A DNA stretch of 64,000 nt from DDH964 sp963806685 (GCA_963806685.1 CAWDZB010000018.1:1-64000); one strand, 5' to 3'. Positions 11,349 through 22,329 are shown, counted from the stretch's first letter. Numbers and translations: made by a program. The notes: generated from the letters alone by a model not told the origin.

Positions 11349-12017
11349 ATGCCCTCTCCGGCTTCCGTCATCGACCATACCCTGCTGCAGCCCGTCACCA
11401 CCGCCAGCCAGATCCACCGCCTCTGCGAGGAGGCGGTGGAGTACGGCTTTGCCGCCGTGTGCATTCCCCCCTGTTACGTGCCCCTCGCCGCGGAACGCCT
11501 CTACGGCTCCGAGGTGGCGGTCGGCACCGTGGTCGGTTTCCCCCTCGGTTTCCTCCCCGCTGCCCAGAAAGCTGCGGAAGCCGCCGCGGCGGTGGCGGCC
11601 GGCGCCACGGAGATCGACATGGTGATTCATCTTGGTGCGGTTTTCGAGGGCCGTCTGGATGCGGTTCGCGAGGAGATTCGCCGGGTGGTGAACGCCGCCC
11701 GCGGCGCCGAGGTCAAGGTGATCATCGAGTGCTGCTACCTGGCTGACGAGCAGAAGCGGGCCCTGGTGGAATGCGTGGTCGACGGCGGGGCGGCATTCGT
11801 CAAGACCTCTACCGGCTTCGCCGGTGGCGGGGCAACCCTCGCCGATGTCCGACTGCTGGCCGCCGCCGCGGCCGGCCGTATCCGGGTCAAGGCCGCCGGC
11901 GGCATCCGTGACTGGGCCGGCTGCCAGGCTTTTCGGGCTGCCGGCGCCGTCCGCATCGGGACCAGCGCCGGCATCGCCATCATCGAAGGGTGGCGGGCGG
12001 CAGGGACGCCGGCATGA
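11349..12017 (+). CDS. deoC: Deoxyribose-phosphate aldolase
   Basis: Class I aldolase that cleaves 2-deoxyribose 5-phosphate to glyceraldehyde 3-phosphate and acetaldehyde in deoxynucleoside salvage. The 222-residue TIM-barrel protein has the Schiff-base lysine K152 in FVKTSTGF, the second active-site lysine in RIRVKAAGGIRD, and the early IDHTLLQP and VVGFPLG motifs. Its TGA stop overlaps the ATG of the next gene (deoB) in ATGA at 12014-12017, so the two are translationally coupled. It follows argJ by 25 bp and may share its transcript. Confidence 0.96.
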   Translation: MPSPASVIDHTLLQPVTTASQIHRLCEEAVEYGFAAVCIPPCYVPLAAERLYGSEVAVGTVVGFPLGFLPAAQKAAEAAAAVAAGATEIDMVIHLGAVFEGRLDAVREEIRRVVNAARGAEVKVIIECCYLADEQKRALVECVVDGGAAFVKTSTGFAGGGATLADVRLLAAAAAGRIRVKAAGGIRDWAGCQAFRAAGAVRIGTSAGIAIIEGWRAAGTPA

Positions 12018-13210
12018 AGCGTCGATTCTCCCGGGCGGTGCTGATCACCCTCGACGGGGTCGGCATCGGAGCTCTTCCCGACGCTGCGGCCTACGGCGAT
12101 GCCGGGGCCAACACCCTGCAGCACGTGGCCGCCGCCTGCGGCGGGCTTCGCCTCCCCCATCTCCAGAACCTGGGGCTGGGCAACCTCCTCGACATCCCCG
12201 GAGTTCCGCCGGCCGCGGCACCCTCCGGCGGCTACGGCCGGATGCTCGAGCGTTCGGCGGGCAAAGATACCACCACCGGCCACTGGGAGCTGGCCGGAGT
12301 GATCCAGGAACAACCCTTCCCCACCTTCCCCGGCGGCTTTCCTGAAGAGATCATCGCCGCCTTTCGCCGCGAAACCGGCCTTGATCCTCTCGGCAACTGC
12401 GCCGCCAGCGGTACCGAAATTCTCCGCCAACTGGGCGAAGAGCACCTGCGCAGCGGTCGGCCGATCGTCTATACCAGTGCCGATTCGGTCTTCCAGATCG
12501 CCGCCCACGAGGCAGTCATTCCGGTGGCGCGGTTGTACGAAATCTGCCGTATCGCCCGGCGGATTCTCGATCCTTATCGGGTCGGCCGGGTCATCGCCCG
12601 TCCCTTTGTCGGAGCAGATGCCGCCAGCTTCAAACGCACCCCCCGGCGGCACGACTACTCCCTGCCGCCCAACGACGAGACCGTTCTCGACCGGCTTGCC
12701 GCCGCCGGCCTGCCGGTCATGGCGATCGGCAAGATCGCCGATATCTATGCCGGCCGGGGAGTTGCCGACCATCAGGCCAGCGACAGCAACGCCGATGGCA
12801 TGGCCAAGACCCTCGCGGCCCTGGACCGCCAAAGGACCGGCCTGATCTTCACCAACCTGGTCGATTTCGACATGCTTTTCGGCCACCGCCTGGATGCGGC
12901 CGGGTTCGGCAGGGCCCTCGAGGAATTCGACCGCTGGCTGCCGCAGTTGATGGGGAAGTTGCAGAGTGACGACCTGGTGCTGTTGACTGCCGACCACGGC
13001 TGCGACCCGACCACGCCGGGGACCGACCATAGCCGGGAGGCGGTGCCGCTGCTGGCCTGGTTCCCTGCGCTGGCCAAGGGGGTTGCGTTGGGGGTGCGGG
13101 AGACGTTTGCGGATGTGGCGGCGACCCTTGACGAACTGTTAGGCGTCGGGCCGGGTCCGGCGGGGACGAGTTTCCTGCCCCTGCTGGAGACGGTCGGGAA
13201 GGAGGGGTAG
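12014..13210 (+). CDS. deoB: Phosphopentomutase
   Basis: Alkaline-phosphatase-superfamily mutase that converts (deoxy)ribose 1-phosphate to the 5-phosphate, supplying the substrate of DeoC. The product has 398 residues. The N-terminal metal motif ITLDGVGIGALPDA, the phospho-acceptor region GKDTTTGHWELAG, the VYTSADSVFQIAAHE segment and the C-terminal LTADHGCDPTTPGTDHSRE are all present. The start is the ATG overlapping the deoC stop. An upstream in-frame ATG at 11990 would need a 28-bp overlap and is less likely. The convergent PilZ-type gene ends 8 bp downstream. Confidence 0.95.
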   Translation: MKRRFSRAVLITLDGVGIGALPDAAAYGDAGANTLQHVAAACGGLRLPHLQNLGLGNLLDIPGVPPAAAPSGGYGRMLERSAGKDTTTGHWELAGVIQEQPFPTFPGGFPEEIIAAFRRETGLDPLGNCAASGTEILRQLGEEHLRSGRPIVYTSADSVFQIAAHEAVIPVARLYEICRIARRILDPYRVGRVIARPFVGADAASFKRTPRRHDYSLPPNDETVLDRLAAAGLPVMAIGKIADIYAGRGVADHQASDSNADGMAKTLAALDRQRTGLIFTNLVDFDMLFGHRLDAAGFGRALEEFDRWLPQLMGKLQSDDLVLLTADHGCDPTTPGTDHSREAVPLLAWFPALAKGVALGVRETFADVAATLDELLGVGPGPAGTSFLPLLETVGKEG

Positions 13211-13217
13211 CGGGGGA

Positions 13218-14000
13218 CTATTCCCCGTGGTGGGCTTTGCTGCGCAGCGTCAGGTCGTGGCGGCTGTGAACCTGCAGTTGGGTCAGGTCGAACTGCCGGG
13301 CCCCTTCGAGACTTTCGGTAAGTTCCCCGAGGACCTTGCTCTCGATGAATTCCTTGATGATTCCGAGGGTCTCCGGAGTGAGGTCGGTGAATTCAATGCC
13401 GACCCCCTGAAGGTAGTTGTTCTCGGGGCCCGGTTGGACCCGGTAACGGACCCGGCCGCCGATTTCGACCTCGGTCTGCATGCCCAGCAGGGGAAAGATT
13501 ACGCTGAACCTGTCGAGCTTGTCGACCCGGTAACCGGTCTTGATAAACATGCCGTGATCGCTCAGGCTCAGCACCTCGGCAATGCATTGGCTGGCGCCGT
13601 TGAGAAACATCCCCGGCAACTGGATTTTCAGCCGCAGGTTGCGGCGCGGGGTGCTCTCCAGGTGCCCTTGAATCAGGACGAAGAGGCGGAAGATGTCGAG
13701 GGGGACCGTGAGCGGCTGGTGAGGAAGCGTCGCCGCGGCGACCGGTTTATCGTCGGTGAGGAGCAGGAGCGGTAATTTCCTCTTCCCCGTCTGGGCGGCA
13801 ACCCGGCTAAATAAGGGGCTGTCCGGGTCGCCTAGCAGATTGTTGCCGAGGACCAGCAGGTCGATGGGGAGGTCCTCCAGAAATCGAGCCAACTGGTCGG
13901 GATTGCTGGACGCCAACACCCGATAGCCCCAATGTCTGAGGATCAGTTCGACGGTATCAACCAGTTTTCCACGACGGTCGCCAAGCAGAATACGTTTCAC
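13218..14000 (-). CDS. PilZ-type protein with a degenerate receiver-like N-terminus
   Basis: A 260-residue cytoplasmic protein. Residues 1 to about 110 (VKRILLGDRRGKLVDTVELI...) look like a receiver fold, but the usual phospho-aspartate region reads LLVLGNNLLGD, so phosphorylation is doubtful. Residues about 125-235 resemble a PilZ domain: RRNLRLKIQL near its start, then SLSDHGMFIKTG and GVGIEFTDL, which correspond to the RxxxR and D/NxSxxG positions used to bind c-di-GMP. A GTG start at 14000 is chosen because AAGGA lies just upstream. A strong-looking promoter (-10 at 14031-14036) sits between this codon and the alternative upstream ATGs. c-di-GMP binding is inferred from the motifs only. 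Confidence 0.7.
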   Translation of the reverse strand: MKRILLGDRRGKLVDTVELILRHWGYRVLASSNPDQLARFLEDLPIDLLVLGNNLLGDPDSPLFSRVAAQTGKRKLPLLLLTDDKPVAAATLPHQPLTVPLDIFRLFVLIQGHLESTPRRNLRLKIQLPGMFLNGASQCIAEVLSLSDHGMFIKTGYRVDKLDRFSVIFPLLGMQTEVEIGGRVRYRVQPGPENNYLQGVGIEFTDLTPETLGIIKEFIESKVLGELTESLEGARQFDLTQLQVHSRHDLTLRSKAHHGE

Positions 14001-14030
14001 TTTGTCGTCCTTGTTTTTTCTTGAGCCACA

Positions 14031-14059
14031 AATGTAAGGTACCATCTGAGGCCGGTCAA
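14031..14059 (-). promoter_or_regulatory. Putative promoter of the PilZ-type gene
   Basis: On the minus strand a -35 TTGACC (14054-14059) and -10 TACATT (14031-14036) are spaced by 17 bases. This places transcription start just ahead of the GTG at 14000. Confidence 0.5.
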
Positions 14060-14129
14060 GGGGCAAACGCGATCAGGGGACGGTACCGCCTGCCCAAAAT
14101 AATCTTGTTGCCAACCAAGGAGAGGTCCA

Positions 14130-14516
14130 ATGCGCTTGCTGCAGCTGTTGCTGATTGCCGTTCTGCTCACGGTAGGCCTTCCGGTGTTTGCCGCCGGTCT
14201 GAGGGTGACCCAGGGGGTCATTACCACCCAGGTGGCCGGTCGGGCTCCGGTCGATGCCGTGGAAGTTTTCCCGGCTTCCGTCGGCAAGCTCTTCTGTTTC
14301 ACCCGGGTCGAGGGGGCCACCGGGGATACCACCATCACTCACGTCTGGTATCGCGGCAGCGAGGAAATGGCCCGCATCGAGCTACCGGTGCGGGCAGCCG
14401 ATTGGCGGACCTGGAGCTCCAAGCGGATCCTTCCCTCCTGGAGCGGGGAATGGCGGGTCGAGGTTCTCGATGCCGCCGGCATCCTGTTGCAGACCATCCC
14501 CTTCACCCTGCAGTGA
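14130..14516 (+). CDS. Secreted DUF2914-type protein
   Basis: A 128-residue exported protein. A signal peptide (MRLLQLLLIAVLLTVGLPVFAAG, cleavage near residue 22) precedes a small beta-rich domain with CFTRVEGATG, THVWYRG and the late WRVEVLDAAG. These segments resemble the DUF2914 family. The ATG at 14130 has AAGGAGAGG upstream. Its stop is nine bases before the next start, so the two genes are probably co-transcribed. The role is unknown. DUF2914 domains are often in the periplasm of Proteobacteria. Confidence 0.65.
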   Translation: MRLLQLLLIAVLLTVGLPVFAAGLRVTQGVITTQVAGRAPVDAVEVFPASVGKLFCFTRVEGATGDTTITHVWYRGSEEMARIELPVRAADWRTWSSKRILPSWSGEWRVEVLDAAGILLQTIPFTLQ

Positions 14517-14524
14517 GCAGGGCC

Positions 14525-14797
14525 ATGGAGCGCTCGCGCCAGCGGCTGGCGACCGGCGATGTCCTTGCCCTGGAGGTGGCGGTACCGCCCGGACACCGTC
14601 ATCTGCGGGCGGTGCTGGAGTTGCGTGACGGCCGGGAGGTTGAATTGCAGGAGGCAGCCCTCGCCGCACTGGTCCCGGCCTATATCAGTATCAAGACCGC
14701 TCCGCTGCGTCAGCGGTCCCGCCTTGTCGGGCGCAGCCTGGGCCAGGATGAGGGCAAGCCCGGGTTTGCCCTCTGGCAGTTGTTGGAAACCGATTAG
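14525..14797 (+). CDS. Small conserved hypothetical protein
   Basis: A 90-residue protein (MERSRQRLATGDV...LWQLLETD) with no membrane segment or motif that I can name. It starts eight bases after the DUF2914-type stop and is followed at once by a perfect terminator hairpin, so it is the last gene of that unit. The start is uncertain: a GTG at 14513 overlaps the previous stop, and no strong ribosome site is seen for either. Coding is supported by the tight operon position and the absence of any competing frame. Confidence 0.5.
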   Translation: MERSRQRLATGDVLALEVAVPPGHRHLRAVLELRDGREVELQEAALAALVPAYISIKTAPLRQRSRLVGRSLGQDEGKPGFALWQLLETD

Positions 14798-14810
14798 GCG
14801 ACACGGGAAC

Positions 14811-14844
14811 GCAAAACGCCCCGGATGCATCCGGGGCGTTTTGC
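14811..14844. terminator. Bidirectional terminator hairpin
   Basis: A perfect 34-bp palindrome runs from GCAAAACGCC to GGCGTTTTGC and has T runs on both strands. It separates the plus-strand pair ending at 14797 from the convergent MucR-type gene ending at 14864. Confidence 0.9.
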
Positions 14845-14863
14845 GTCGATAGGTGCAGCGGGT

Positions 14864-15301
14864 TTATTTCTTTCTTTTCCCCTTGCCGCGTGCCGCACGG
14901 GCCTTGGCCAGGTTCTCGCCCAGGCCGCGCTCCATGGCCATCTGCCGGCGGCTCTCCGAATAGGCCTTGGCCGCCAGGGGCTGGCTGCGGGGGATGTCGA
15001 ACTGCTTGCGATATTCGCCCGGCTTCAGGTCGTGAGCGGTCTTCAGGTGGCGGGCCAGGGTTTTCATCTCCTTGCCGCACAGCATGCAGATTACCTTGTC
15101 CCTGCCGAAGGCTTTTTTTCGCGAAATGGCCGGCACCGCCGATTCATTGGCGGCCGCCTCGGGAAGCGCCTCGCCCTTTTCAATGGTGGCCAGGCCCTTG
15201 TGGACCGAGGCAATTTCGGCGAGCAGTTCTTCCTTGGACATCGTGGATGATGTAGCCATGGAGAGAACGATTTCGGTGGCCATTTCCAGTAGTGTTGCCA
15301 T
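14864..15301 (-). CDS. Ros/MucR-family zinc-finger transcriptional regulator
   Basis: A 145-residue DNA-binding protein. The central domain holds a C2H2-like zinc site, C72-x2-C75 (ICMLCGKEM) with H85 and H90 (LARHLKTAHDL). The MucR-typical GEYRKQFDIPRSQPLAAKAYSE and a basic tail GKGKRKK follow. The N-terminal third is helical and may serve oligomerisation. The ATG at 15301 has GGAGGAG five bases upstream. MucR/Ros proteins are best known in Alphaproteobacteria as H-NS-like silencers or regulators of surface polysaccharide and virulence. Copies also occur in sulfur- and iron-reducing Deltaproteobacteria, where targets are unknown to me. Confidence 0.85.
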   Translation of the reverse strand: MATLLEMATEIVLSMATSSTMSKEELLAEIASVHKGLATIEKGEALPEAAANESAVPAISRKKAFGRDKVICMLCGKEMKTLARHLKTAHDLKPGEYRKQFDIPRSQPLAAKAYSESRRQMAMERGLGENLAKARAARGKGKRKK

Positions 15302-15712
15302 AAAATCTCCTCCTTTAATGTGGCTTCTGAGTCAGTCAAACTGCAACATTTCTCGTAATTGTAATACTACATTCGGCGCTAAAATCAACAATAAAAGTAA
15401 TTCTTTGGAAGAAAATATCTTTTCGAAAAGGCTTTTCACACTTTGTCGGCATTGATCCTTTATCCAACGATGCCGAAAAAAGTTGAGAACACCCAGGGCT
15501 CTTTCTCTTCGGAATGAACCCGATTTTAATTGAAATTCTATGACAACTCAGAGCGGGAGTTCTCGGCAGCAAACGAGCAGGCAAGCGGTGATGCGCTTTT
15601 ACTTTCCGTATTGATGGTAACGCAAACGGTCATTTGATTTGCATGAGCCTTGCAGGTAGGGTATAGAGTAGCAATTCAACCACCAAATCCAGCGGAAAAC
15701 GTTACCGCCTTC
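15302..15712. other. Divergent intergenic region, AT-rich
   Basis: This 411-bp gap between the MucR-type gene and the dNTPase gene is clearly richer in A and T than its surroundings (for example 15340-15430). It holds the dNTPase promoter at its right end. No convincing reading frame or RNA gene is seen. AT-richness next to a MucR-type gene would fit autoregulatory binding, which is inference. Confidence 0.5.
15639..15667 (+). promoter_or_regulatory. Putative promoter of the dNTPase gene
   Basis: -35 TTGCAT (15639-15644) and -10 TATAGA (15662-15667) have 17-base spacing, 46 bp ahead of the ATG. Confidence 0.5.
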
Positions 15713-16753
15713 ATGGATATCAGACAACTCAACGAAGATCGTGAACAGAAGTTTCTGGCTCCCTGGGCCTGCCTGAGCAGTGCCACGGTCGGGCGTCCCC
15801 GCCCGGAACCGGCCTGCCCGATCCGCACCGCATTTCAGCACGATCGCGACCGGATCCTGCACTCCAAATCTTTCCGTCGCCTCAAGTACAAGACCCAGGT
15901 CTTTCTCGCCCCGGAAGGGGACCACTATCGCACCCGTCTCACCCACACCCTCGAGGTCGCGCAGATCGCCCGCACTGTTGCCCGGGCCCTGGCCCTCAAC
16001 GAAGATCTGGCCGAAGCCATCGCCCTTGGTCACGACCTGGGACATACCCCCTTCGGACATGCCGGGGAACGGGTGCTCGATGAATTGACCCCCGGCGGCT
16101 TCCGGCATGTTCGGCAGAGCGGTCGAGTGGTCAGCATCCTCGAAGATGAGGGGCGCGGATTGAACCTGACCGGTGAGGTGCTGGATGGGATTCTGAAGCA
16201 TTCCAAGGGGCGGGGCCCGCTCCTCGATGGCGGGCCGGAGACCCTGGCCATGACCCTGGAGGGGCGGGTGGTGCGTCTGGCCGACATCATCGCCTATGTC
16301 AACCATGACCTCGACGACGCCGTGCGCGCCGGGTTGATCCGGCCCTCCCAGGTGCCTGAGGGGATCGTCCGGACGCTCGGCGCCGCTCACAGCCAGCGCA
16401 TCAATACCATGGTTCGTGACATGATCGAAGCCTCCCTGGCCGCAGACGGGACCGATATCCGGCTCAGTGAACAGGTCGCCGCGACGATTTTCGACTTGCG
16501 TAACTGGCTGTTCGAGCATGTTTACCGGGTGCCGAGCGTTCACGACGATTTTGAAAAAGCGTCGCGGGTTCTGCGAGAACTTTTCAGGTTTTTCATGGCC
16601 CGCCCCGAGGCACTTGAACAACATGGTGGGCGACGCCTTTCGGGAGACCCCAGGGCGGTTTCGGTTGCCGACTTCGTTGCCGGCATGACCGACCGCTATG
16701 CCATGAATCTCTACCAGCGACTGTTTCTCCCCCAACCCTGGAAGGTCTTTTAA
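15713..16753 (+). CDS. dGTPase-like deoxynucleoside triphosphate triphosphohydrolase
   Basis: HD-superfamily hydrolase that releases triphosphate from dNTPs and so trims dNTP pools. The ATG at 15713 (MDIRQLNEDRE...) is chosen because the promoter lies between it and an upstream in-frame start. The 346-residue length fits the shorter dGTPase-like subfamily, not E. coli Dgt of about 500. Metal ligands are H78 (RLTHTLEV), H107-D108 in GHDLGHTPFGHAGE, and the later aspartate in LADIIAYVNHDLDD. SFRRLKYKTQVF near residue 55 is a family hallmark. Confidence 0.92.
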   Translation: MDIRQLNEDREQKFLAPWACLSSATVGRPRPEPACPIRTAFQHDRDRILHSKSFRRLKYKTQVFLAPEGDHYRTRLTHTLEVAQIARTVARALALNEDLAEAIALGHDLGHTPFGHAGERVLDELTPGGFRHVRQSGRVVSILEDEGRGLNLTGEVLDGILKHSKGRGPLLDGGPETLAMTLEGRVVRLADIIAYVNHDLDDAVRAGLIRPSQVPEGIVRTLGAAHSQRINTMVRDMIEASLAADGTDIRLSEQVAATIFDLRNWLFEHVYRVPSVHDDFEKASRVLRELFRFFMARPEALEQHGGRRLSGDPRAVSVADFVAGMTDRYAMNLYQRLFLPQPWKVF

Positions 16754-16790
16754 CTTGGCATAACTTCACGGTTTTTCTGGTTCGGAAGGC

Positions 16791-16820
16791 TTGACACCCC
16801 GGCTTTGGCTGTGGTATTTT
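16791..16820 (+). promoter_or_regulatory. Putative promoter of the cheW-cheW-response regulator unit
   Basis: Consensus -35 TTGACA (16791-16796) and -10 TATTTT (16815-16820) have an 18-base spacer, 56 bp upstream of the first start. Confidence 0.55.
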
Positions 16821-16875
16821 TGCTCCGGTTTGCCGCGGGCTGCCGGTCTGGCCGTCACCCCGCCAGGATCCTGGT

Positions 16876-17292
16876 ATGACCGATGCCACCCACATGCAGC
16901 TCGTTTTTCGCCTCGGCGGGATGGGTTTTGTTCTGCCGATCGGTGACCTGGTGGAAGTTCGCGAAACCGTTTCCCCCGCCCCGGTGGCGGAAACTGCTGG
17001 GGATTCTCCGGGAACGCCGGAGGTGATCGATCTGCGCTGCCAGTTCGGTCTCCCTGGACCAGCCGGGGCCGACGGACCGCTGCTCGTGCTCTGTGGCCGG
17101 TGCGGGCCGTGGATGCTGCCCGTGGATTGTGTCGAAGGGATATTCCCTGCCGGCGAATTCACCCTGCGGCCCCTGCCGGAATTGCTGTCGCTAACGGAGC
17201 CGGGTCCCTGCAGGGAGCTTGCGTTATGGCGGGAGGAGGCGCTCCAGGCCTGCCAGGCCCTGGAGTTGGAAGCCTTCGGGAGGGAGGGATGA
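16876..17292 (+). CDS. Divergent CheW-like protein (first of two)
   Basis: A 138-residue protein with the CheW beta-barrel pattern: LVFRLGGMGFVLPIGDLVEVRE at the start, then a weakly conserved core (VIDLRCQFGLP, LLVLCGRCGPWMLPVDCVEGIF). The usual conserved arginine-containing loop is hard to place, so it is a degenerate member. Its TGA overlaps the ATG of the second CheW gene (ATGA at 17289-17292). It would couple a receptor to a CheA kinase or act as an adaptor, but no receptor or CheA gene is in the window. Confidence 0.65.
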   Translation: MTDATHMQLVFRLGGMGFVLPIGDLVEVRETVSPAPVAETAGDSPGTPEVIDLRCQFGLPGPAGADGPLLVLCGRCGPWMLPVDCVEGIFPAGEFTLRPLPELLSLTEPGPCRELALWREEALQACQALELEAFGREG

Positions 17293-17705
17293 CGCCCCGC
17301 ATCGTCCTGTTTCTGGTCGGTGAAGAGCCCATGGCCCTTCCTCTGGAAGGGGTTTGGCGCATCCTGCCAGCGCCGCATGTCTTTCCTCTGCTGATGATCC
17401 GGTCCGGATTCAGGGGGGTATTTCTCTACCAGGACACGGTGGTGCCACTGCTTGATCTGGCGCTCCTCCTTTTGGGGGAGGCCGGTCTGGAATGTACCTA
17501 CACGCTCCTTTATGGTACCGATCTCGGGCCGCTCGGTCTGCCGGTTGACCAGGTATTGCAGATCGTCGAACGCCGATTGGGAACGGTGGCAGCCAACGAG
17601 TCGGCCCCTCCGTCCCGTTTTCCCGCAACGAACAGCTTCGTCTATAACGGGAATGCGTATCCGCTGCTCGATGTTGAAGCGCTGCTGAATACCCTCCCCC
17701 GTTAG
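17289..17705 (+). CDS. CheW-like coupling protein (second of two)
   Basis: A 138-residue CheW-type barrel. IVLFLVGEEPMALPLEGVWRIL is followed by the typical YQDTVVPLLDLALLLLGE and GLPVDQVLQIVE, ending NAYPLLDVEALL. It fits the CheW pattern better than its partner. It is translated through a four-base overlap with the upstream gene and followed 33 bp later by a response regulator. Co-expression as a small signalling module is inferred from spacing and the shared promoter. Confidence 0.75.
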   Translation: MTPRIVLFLVGEEPMALPLEGVWRILPAPHVFPLLMIRSGFRGVFLYQDTVVPLLDLALLLLGEAGLECTYTLLYGTDLGPLGLPVDQVLQIVERRLGTVAANESAPPSRFPATNSFVYNGNAYPLLDVEALLNTLPR

Positions 17706-17738
17706 CTATTGCGCCCTGCTGGAGCCAAGGAGGCCTGG

Positions 17739-19115
17739 ATGAGCAAAAAACTGTTGTTGGCTGACGACAGTATCACGATTCAGAAGGTCATCGGCATCAC
17801 CTTCGCCAACGAGGACTACGAGTTGACGGTGGTCGACAACGGCAATGCCGCGCTTGAGAAGGCCCGGGAGGTTCACCCCGACCTGGTGTTGGCCGATGTC
17901 TTTATGCCCGGCCGGAATGGCTACGAACTCTGTAGCGCCATCAAGCAGGACCCTGCCCTGAGCCGCGTGCCGGTGCTGCTCCTGACCGGGACCTTCGAGC
18001 CCTTCGATGAGGACAAGGCAAAAACCGCCGGTGCCGACAGCTGGATCGCCAAGCCCTTCGAATCCCAGACCCTGATCGACCGCGTGGAGCAGTTGCTCGA
18101 CGCTGCTCCCGCTGCACCTGCAGAGATCGTTGCACATGCCGAGCAGGTCGATACGGTCGAGCAGAACGAGACGGTCGCTGCCGAGCCATCGGCGGCGGGC
18201 TGGGGCGAACTCGAGGTGCCTGAACCGCCGACCCCGGCCGCTGCCCTTCCTCCGGCCGAAGAAGACGTCTGGAGTTCCATCGCCTTCGACGAGGAGGACT
18301 TGCAACCCGCCGCCCCGGAACTCGAAGAGGAATTTCTTTTCGAGGAGGAAACCTTTCCGGAGATACCGGAACCCGCAGCCCAGGCCATCTCTCCGCCTTC
18401 CCCCTTGGCTCTGAGTACGCCCGAGCCTGCCCCGGCTGATGAAGCGGTCGCCCTGCCCGAAGCGGAGGAACCCGACTGGGGGGATTTCGATGAAGAAATC
18501 CTGGCGTTGGACGATAGCGACATCCTCGAGGCCGAGGAACTCGCGGAAGATGAGAGCGAGGAATTCGTCTTCGCCGTTGAAGAAGCGGCAGAACTGGCGG
18601 GCGCAGAAGCGCCGCCGGCCCGGGACTTCACCTTCGAGGAAGAGCCGGTTGTGGGGGATGCGGGGGATCGCCTAGCAATGGAGACCGCCTTTGCCGAAGC
18701 GCCCGGCACCATCGCCAATGACGCCGCCGAGGAATGGGAATTCCCCGACGAGGAGGGGGCTGCCCTGGCCACGGCAAATGTACTCGAAACCGAGGACTGG
18801 GACTTCGACCTGACCGATGAGCCGGCGGCTCAGGGGGAACCGATGCCGCCCGCCGCTCCGCCTTCTCCCGAGCCCGAAGCCGCAGCGGTGGCCCCGGAGA
18901 CCATCGTTCCCGCGACTCCCCAGCCCGGGATCGAGGAGCGGGTCGCCTCTTTGTCGGAGGCCGATCTGGAAAGGATCGTCGAGCGAATGGTCGGCTCCGT
19001 TATCGAGCGCCTGGCCAACCGGACCCTCGAAAAGATCGCCTGGGAGGTCGTCCCGGACCTGGCCGAATCGCTGATCCGCGAGGAAATCCGCAAGATCAAG
19101 GAGAAGACCGCCTGA
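17739..19115 (+). CDS. Response regulator with long acidic linker and conserved C-terminal helix domain
   Basis: A 458-residue protein. Residues 1-120 are a receiver domain with the acidic pair in LLADDSITIQK, the phospho-acceptor aspartate in LVLADVFMPGRNG, T in LLLTGTF and K in WIAKPF. Residues about 130-395 are a low-complexity Glu/Asp/Ala/Pro-rich region with no clear fold. The last 55 residues (SEADLERIVERMVGSVIERL...EIRKIKEK) form a predicted amphipathic helical domain. I recall this tail from deltaproteobacterial receiver proteins without a DNA-binding output. ATG 17739 has AAGGAGG upstream. The partner is unknown, and the two preceding CheW-like genes suggest a chemosensory-type pathway. 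Confidence 0.85.
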   Translation: MSKKLLLADDSITIQKVIGITFANEDYELTVVDNGNAALEKAREVHPDLVLADVFMPGRNGYELCSAIKQDPALSRVPVLLLTGTFEPFDEDKAKTAGADSWIAKPFESQTLIDRVEQLLDAAPAAPAEIVAHAEQVDTVEQNETVAAEPSAAGWGELEVPEPPTPAAALPPAEEDVWSSIAFDEEDLQPAAPELEEEFLFEEETFPEIPEPAAQAISPPSPLALSTPEPAPADEAVALPEAEEPDWGDFDEEILALDDSDILEAEELAEDESEEFVFAVEEAAELAGAEAPPARDFTFEEEPVVGDAGDRLAMETAFAEAPGTIANDAAEEWEFPDEEGAALATANVLETEDWDFDLTDEPAAQGEPMPPAAPPSPEPEAAAVAPETIVPATPQPGIEERVASLSEADLERIVERMVGSVIERLANRTLEKIAWEVVPDLAESLIREEIRKIKEKTA

Positions 19116-19142
19116 AGTGGCGGAACGACATGAGTTGACGGC

Positions 19143-19177
19143 GGAAATGGGGATGGCTAAAATCCCCATTTCCTTTT
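19143..19177 (+). terminator. Rho-independent terminator after the response regulator gene
   Basis: A twelve-base-pair stem GGAAATGGGGAT/ATCCCCATTTCC with a seven-base loop is followed by TTTT. Confidence 0.85.
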
Positions 19178-19232
19178 CCGGGCCGCCGCTGCGGCTTCCC
19201 TATTACATCGCATCCTGAGGACCCTACCGTTC

Positions 19233-21890
<2,658 letters not shown>

Positions 21891-21895
21891 TTGCC

Positions 21896-21933
21896 CCTCA
21901 AAGGCCGGGACGGTTTCATCCCGGCCTTTGAGG
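21896..21933 (+). terminator. Strong hairpin after valS
   Basis: A fifteen-base-pair perfect stem (CCTCAAAGGCCGGGA and its complement) with an eight-base loop starts six bases after the valS stop. No T run follows, so it may protect the 3' end or act as a weak terminator. Confidence 0.6.
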
Positions 21934-21957
21934 TAATGGTACGGACCTCTGATCGGA

Positions 21958-22329
21958 TTGACACTGCCGGCGGGCAAGGGTATTTTAATTAGCCTGGCGG
22001 TGGCGGGACTGCTCTGGCTCTTTCCCGGCCTGGCGCTGAGTGCCCAGCTGGCCTTCTGGGCCTTGGCAAGTATTGCCATGACCGCCACCTGGTTCCGGTT
22101 CTTCCGGCCGGCCATGGTCGATCGGACCAAGGCCGACGGCGACAAGCAGGCGATCGACAGGATCGCCCAAGCGATTCAGGAGAAGGAGCTGCCGGTCGTC
22201 TATCTGCTCGGTGAGAAGTACATCGAATACCTTAAGGGTCTGGCCGAAAGCGCCAACGGCAAGACCATTCAGAAGCCGTCGGACATCCCGGCGGCGGTCC
22301 GCGGCATCATCGGCGGGCTGGGCAAATAA
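21958..22329 (+). CDS. Small membrane-anchored protein of unknown function
   Basis: A 123-residue frame beginning at TTG 21958. The first about 45 residues form two hydrophobic stretches (ILISLAVAGLLWLFPGLAL and AQLAFWALASIAMTATW). The rest is soluble and charged (DKQAIDRIAQAIQEKELPVVYLLGEKYIEYLKGLAES), ending IPAAVRGIIGGLGK. The start codon has no clear ribosome site, so the true start may differ. Amino-acid composition and codon use match neighbouring genes. I do not recognise a family. Confidence 0.55.
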   Translation: MTLPAGKGILISLAVAGLLWLFPGLALSAQLAFWALASIAMTATWFRFFRPAMVDRTKADGDKQAIDRIAQAIQEKELPVVYLLGEKYIEYLKGLAESANGKTIQKPSDIPAAVRGIIGGLGK

